This document shows, in pieces, positions 61,873 through 64,000 of a stretch of 64,000 bases of DNA. Each line of letters begins with the position of its first letter. Position 1 is the stretch's first letter. Both the position numbers and the translations under genes were made by a program. Below the pieces are notes generated by a model. That model did no database searches. It saw nothing but the letters and a program-made list of their open reading frames with translations, and was not told where the DNA came from. Origin of the DNA: Paenibacillus sp. J2TS4 (GTDB taxonomy: Bacteria; Bacillota; Bacilli; Paenibacillales; NBRC-103111); NCBI RefSeq assembly GCF_018403245.1, contig NZ_BOSH01000015.1, positions 62,001 through 126,000 of the forward strand, given 5' to 3'.

Positions 61873-63071
61873 GCTTCGCCATTCCATTCCATATCCATAG
61901 TCATCGCCTCCGCAATCGAAATTCCGTTTGCCCTGCTCTTTCGCCAAAAATACAGCAGCACCGCCCCTTGAGCTGCAAATGGCATCGGGTCGGCTATCCG
62001 AAACACCGCATCGCGGCTGTTAACTAAGGCAGACAGCCAGTCGCGGAAACAGGAAGAAGCCCCTTGTTTCCATCCGTACAGCAGCATCGCTCCCTTAATG
62101 ACGGTGGGCCGGTTATCCGATGGGAGGACGATTGGCCTGTTTCCAGAGTTCAAGAAGGCCTCGTCCAGTCTGTCCTTCAGACGGAACAAGTGGATGCCGC
62201 TGGTGGAACGGGGATTGCATTCCAGCGGATATAGCTCCCCCTGCTCCGTCTCTATAAAATCAAATGCGATCTGTCCGGTAAATCGGATGGCCGTCACAAA
62301 TCGGGTTACCCAATCGAGCAGTCCCGGGTGGTTCATCAACTTAAACCCAATGCTGGCTCCTTGGCCCGCCGTGAATTTAGCGGCATAAACGGCGTGGGCC
62401 GCCAGCTTGCCGTCATGAACGATGCTGTAGGTGCAGTAGGGCGTCCCGGAGATGAATTGTTGACCGACCCAAGGATAGCGGGGAGAGATGAGAAGATCTT
62501 GTGCGCTTATGTCTACGTTCTTCCCGCCATGAATGACTCTTACCCGGGAGGCAAACCGCGAATAAACCGGCTTCAGCACATATTTCATGTCCTGGCTTCC
62601 TTCCTGCAGGTAGGCCTCGACTTCGGAGAGCGATTGGAGCAATCGTGTCCCCGGCGTCAGAAAGCCCAGTTCGTCTGCCATCCTTATAAATTGCCACTTA
62701 TTATGGAGCTGGCCCAGATTGGCAATGTCGTCCACAAGCACCTCGCAATAAGGAAGCAGGCGGTCCCGATACCGGGAAATAGCAAATACCTCTTCGCACG
62801 TAGGAATTAGCCATTGCACCTGTTCGGATCGGACAATTTCTACTAAAGCATCAATATAGGCGGCCGGGCCCCGATTTATCTCTGGCAGCACATAATTGCG
62901 GGCGGTGTGTCTGGATGCCCCGCAGAGCGAATGAGGGACACTGTCCGCCGTCACCACTCTATGTCCTGCACCCGCCCACAGTCTTACCAGTTCCAGAGCC
63001 GCAGGAGCTCTGCCTCCGGTAATCAGAATGGTGATCGGACATTCCCGGCCTGTGGACCGATCAATAGACAA
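61869..63071 (-). CDS. ATP-grasp ligase
   Basis: 400 aa, TTG 63071 with GGAGGAATG at 8 nt; overlaps the KAS III gene by 11 bp. Pre-ATP-grasp domain with ILITGGRAPAALELVRL, ATP-binding KYVLKPVYSRFAS and metal/catalytic GQIAFDFIETEQGELYPLECNPRST. Enzymes of this fold couple ATP use to amide or thioester formation through an acyl phosphate. Substrate unknown. Confidence 0.92.
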   Translation of the reverse strand: MSIDRSTGRECPITILITGGRAPAALELVRLWAGAGHRVVTADSVPHSLCGASRHTARNYVLPEINRGPAAYIDALVEIVRSEQVQWLIPTCEEVFAISRYRDRLLPYCEVLVDDIANLGQLHNKWQFIRMADELGFLTPGTRLLQSLSEVEAYLQEGSQDMKYVLKPVYSRFASRVRVIHGGKNVDISAQDLLISPRYPWVGQQFISGTPYCTYSIVHDGKLAAHAVYAAKFTAGQGASIGFKLMNHPGLLDWVTRFVTAIRFTGQIAFDFIETEQGELYPLECNPRSTSGIHLFRLKDRLDEAFLNSGNRPIVLPSDNRPTVIKGAMLLYGWKQGASSCFRDWLSALVNSRDAVFRIADPMPFAAQGAVLLYFWRKSRANGISIAEAMTMDMEWNGEA

Positions 63072-64000
63072 GCACCATTCCTCCCAGCGATAATCCTGCG
63101 GATGTACCGAGCAGCAGCACGCGGTCTCCCCTGTTCACTCTTCCTTGCTTAGCCGCTTCATGAAGCCCCATCGGGATCGAGGCAGCAATCGTATTCCCAT
63201 GATTCGGTGTAATATAAACGAGCTGTTCTCTGGAAATGCCCAATTTTTCTGTAATCAGCCGCATAGCCATAGCACTTCCTTGATGAGGAACGACAACATG
63301 AATGTCTCTCATGGTCAGTCCAGCAGACAGCAGGAGCTTGTCGACAAATGGCGGGAGCAGCTTGGCAGCCATCTTAAAAATTCCTCTGCCATTCATATGA
63401 AACAGAAAGTCTTCTTCTCTGTCCGCCGTATGCTCCCTAGGGTGAATCCGCGTTCCACCGCCTCTGATTTCCGATAGATGGGCACCCTGACTGTAAGTCT
63501 CCATACTGGAACACACTATTTTCGATACTGCGCCTGCAGCCGATCTTCCGATCACTACCGCTGCTGCCCCATCTCCGAACAGCGCTCCGCTTTCCTTATG
63601 GCGCCAATTCAGCCCTATGGAAGCGACCTCCGTAGAAACTAGCAGCACTCGTTCATATCTTCCTGCGTCTATTAAATAGGAAAGCACATCCAATCCCGTC
63701 AAAAAGCTGAGACAGGTAGAATTCACGTCAAAGCAAGGGATTCCAGAGGTCTCCCCGCCCATCGCCTTCTGGATCAAAGCGGCCGTACAGGGAATCGGCT
63801 GCTCCGCGGTGCCGCTCGCACACACCAGACAATCGATATCGGATAGACGGAGCCCGGCATCCTTAAGTGCTTCATAAGCGGCGGCTGCTCCCATTTCTGA
63901 TGCCGTTTCCCCCACCGCGAAATGGCGGACATGCACATCCGTTTTGCGCAATGTCCATCCCTCTGAGGTGCCTAATCTCCGATCCATTTCATCAGATTGG
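63061..64000 (-). CDS. 3-oxoacyl-ACP synthase III (KAS III/FabH-like), 5' end beyond window
   Basis: Condensing enzyme; about 313 residues visible, the first ~20-30 lie past the right edge (the frame continues as QSDEMDRRLGTSEGW). Full catalytic triad: Cys in VNSTCLSFLTGL, His in VVPHQGSAMA, Asn in TPNHGNTIAASIP. It starts the operon seen here and would join an acyl-CoA with malonyl or another acyl unit. Not the housekeeping FabH judging by operon context. Confidence 0.93.
   Translation of the reverse strand, partial: QSDEMDRRLGTSEGWTLRKTDVHVRHFAVGETASEMGAAAAYEALKDAGLRLSDIDCLVCASGTAEQPIPCTAALIQKAMGGETSGIPCFDVNSTCLSFLTGLDVLSYLIDAGRYERVLLVSTEVASIGLNWRHKESGALFGDGAAAVVIGRSAAGAVSKIVCSSMETYSQGAHLSEIRGGGTRIHPREHTADREEDFLFHMNGRGIFKMAAKLLPPFVDKLLLSAGLTMRDIHVVVPHQGSAMAMRLITEKLGISREQLVYITPNHGNTIAASIPMGLHEAAKQGRVNRGDRVLLLGTSAGLSLGGMVLVY

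Noticed and set aside
56646..64000. Annotation of the operon as OleABCD olefin biosynthesis
   Set aside because: The AMP ligase is of the F390/PaaK type and there is no OleB-like alpha/beta hydrolase; only general logic is shared.

Overview
The window looks like the chromosome of a spore-forming, low-to-mid GC Gram-positive bacterium of the Paenibacillus type. The evidence is a CotB/CotG/CotH spore-coat locus, YesM/YesN-type two-component systems beside lipoprotein sugar-binding proteins, BceAB-type transporters, secreted Gmad2/BsuPI/copper-amine-oxidase-stalk proteins, strong AGGAGG ribosome sites and many TTG/GTG starts. Genus is an inference from gene content. No rRNA, tRNA or CRISPR array was seen. 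Most genes lie on the minus strand.

Layout. 1-3.7 kb: a partial RND efflux permease with palindromic upstream sites, a glycerophosphodiester phosphodiesterase, a candidate ~98-nt structured small RNA and a small ORF. 3.9-11.7 kb: a YesM/YesN sensor-regulator pair followed by a sugar ABC importer (binding protein and two permeases, no ATPase) and a Gfo/Idh/MocA oxidoreductase; both transcription units carry cre-like sites. 11.9-16.5 kb: a BceRS-BceAB peptide-antibiotic detoxification module with a 21-bp-spaced direct repeat before the transporter genes. 16.7-22.2 kb: small and secreted proteins, the DNA repair enzyme Tag, and a MATE pump. 22.5-28 kb: a MoxR-DUF58-DUF4129 operon facing two unknown membrane proteins. 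28-33 kb: MarR-MMPL efflux operon and an aldo/keto reductase. 33.1-34.2 kb: decayed IS605-type tnpB remnants. 34.4 kb: metallophosphoesterase.

35.3-39.8 kb is a spore-coat locus: CotB-like, CotH kinase, a repeat-rich CotG-like protein (probably frameshifted near its end), a tiny membrane protein and a second CotB-like protein. 39.8-50 kb holds an orphan lipoprotein binding protein, a hydrolase, a membrane-anchored FAD protein, an Arn-like set (GT39/ArnT-like, polyprenyl-phosphate GT2, DUF2304, ArnE-like SMR) and a VanRS-like two-component system. Promoters of the orphan binding protein, the GT39 operon and the regulator carry TTAAG half-sites in 11-bp phase, which suggests one regulon for cell-surface glycosylation.

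50.1-52 kb encodes a chromosomal ParM/ParR-like segregation pair. A 554-aa protein of unknown function (52.8-54.4 kb) is flanked on both sides by intergenic repeats with a TGCAAAAGTGCA core. Then come a cardiolipin synthase and, from 56.6 kb to the right edge, a tightly overlapping seven-gene operon (KAS III, ATP-grasp, 3beta-HSD-like epimerase, MBL hydrolase, F390-synthetase-like AMP ligase, GNAT, SDR). This has the look of an uncharacterised fatty-acyl-derived natural-product pathway and is the strongest candidate for an undescribed system.
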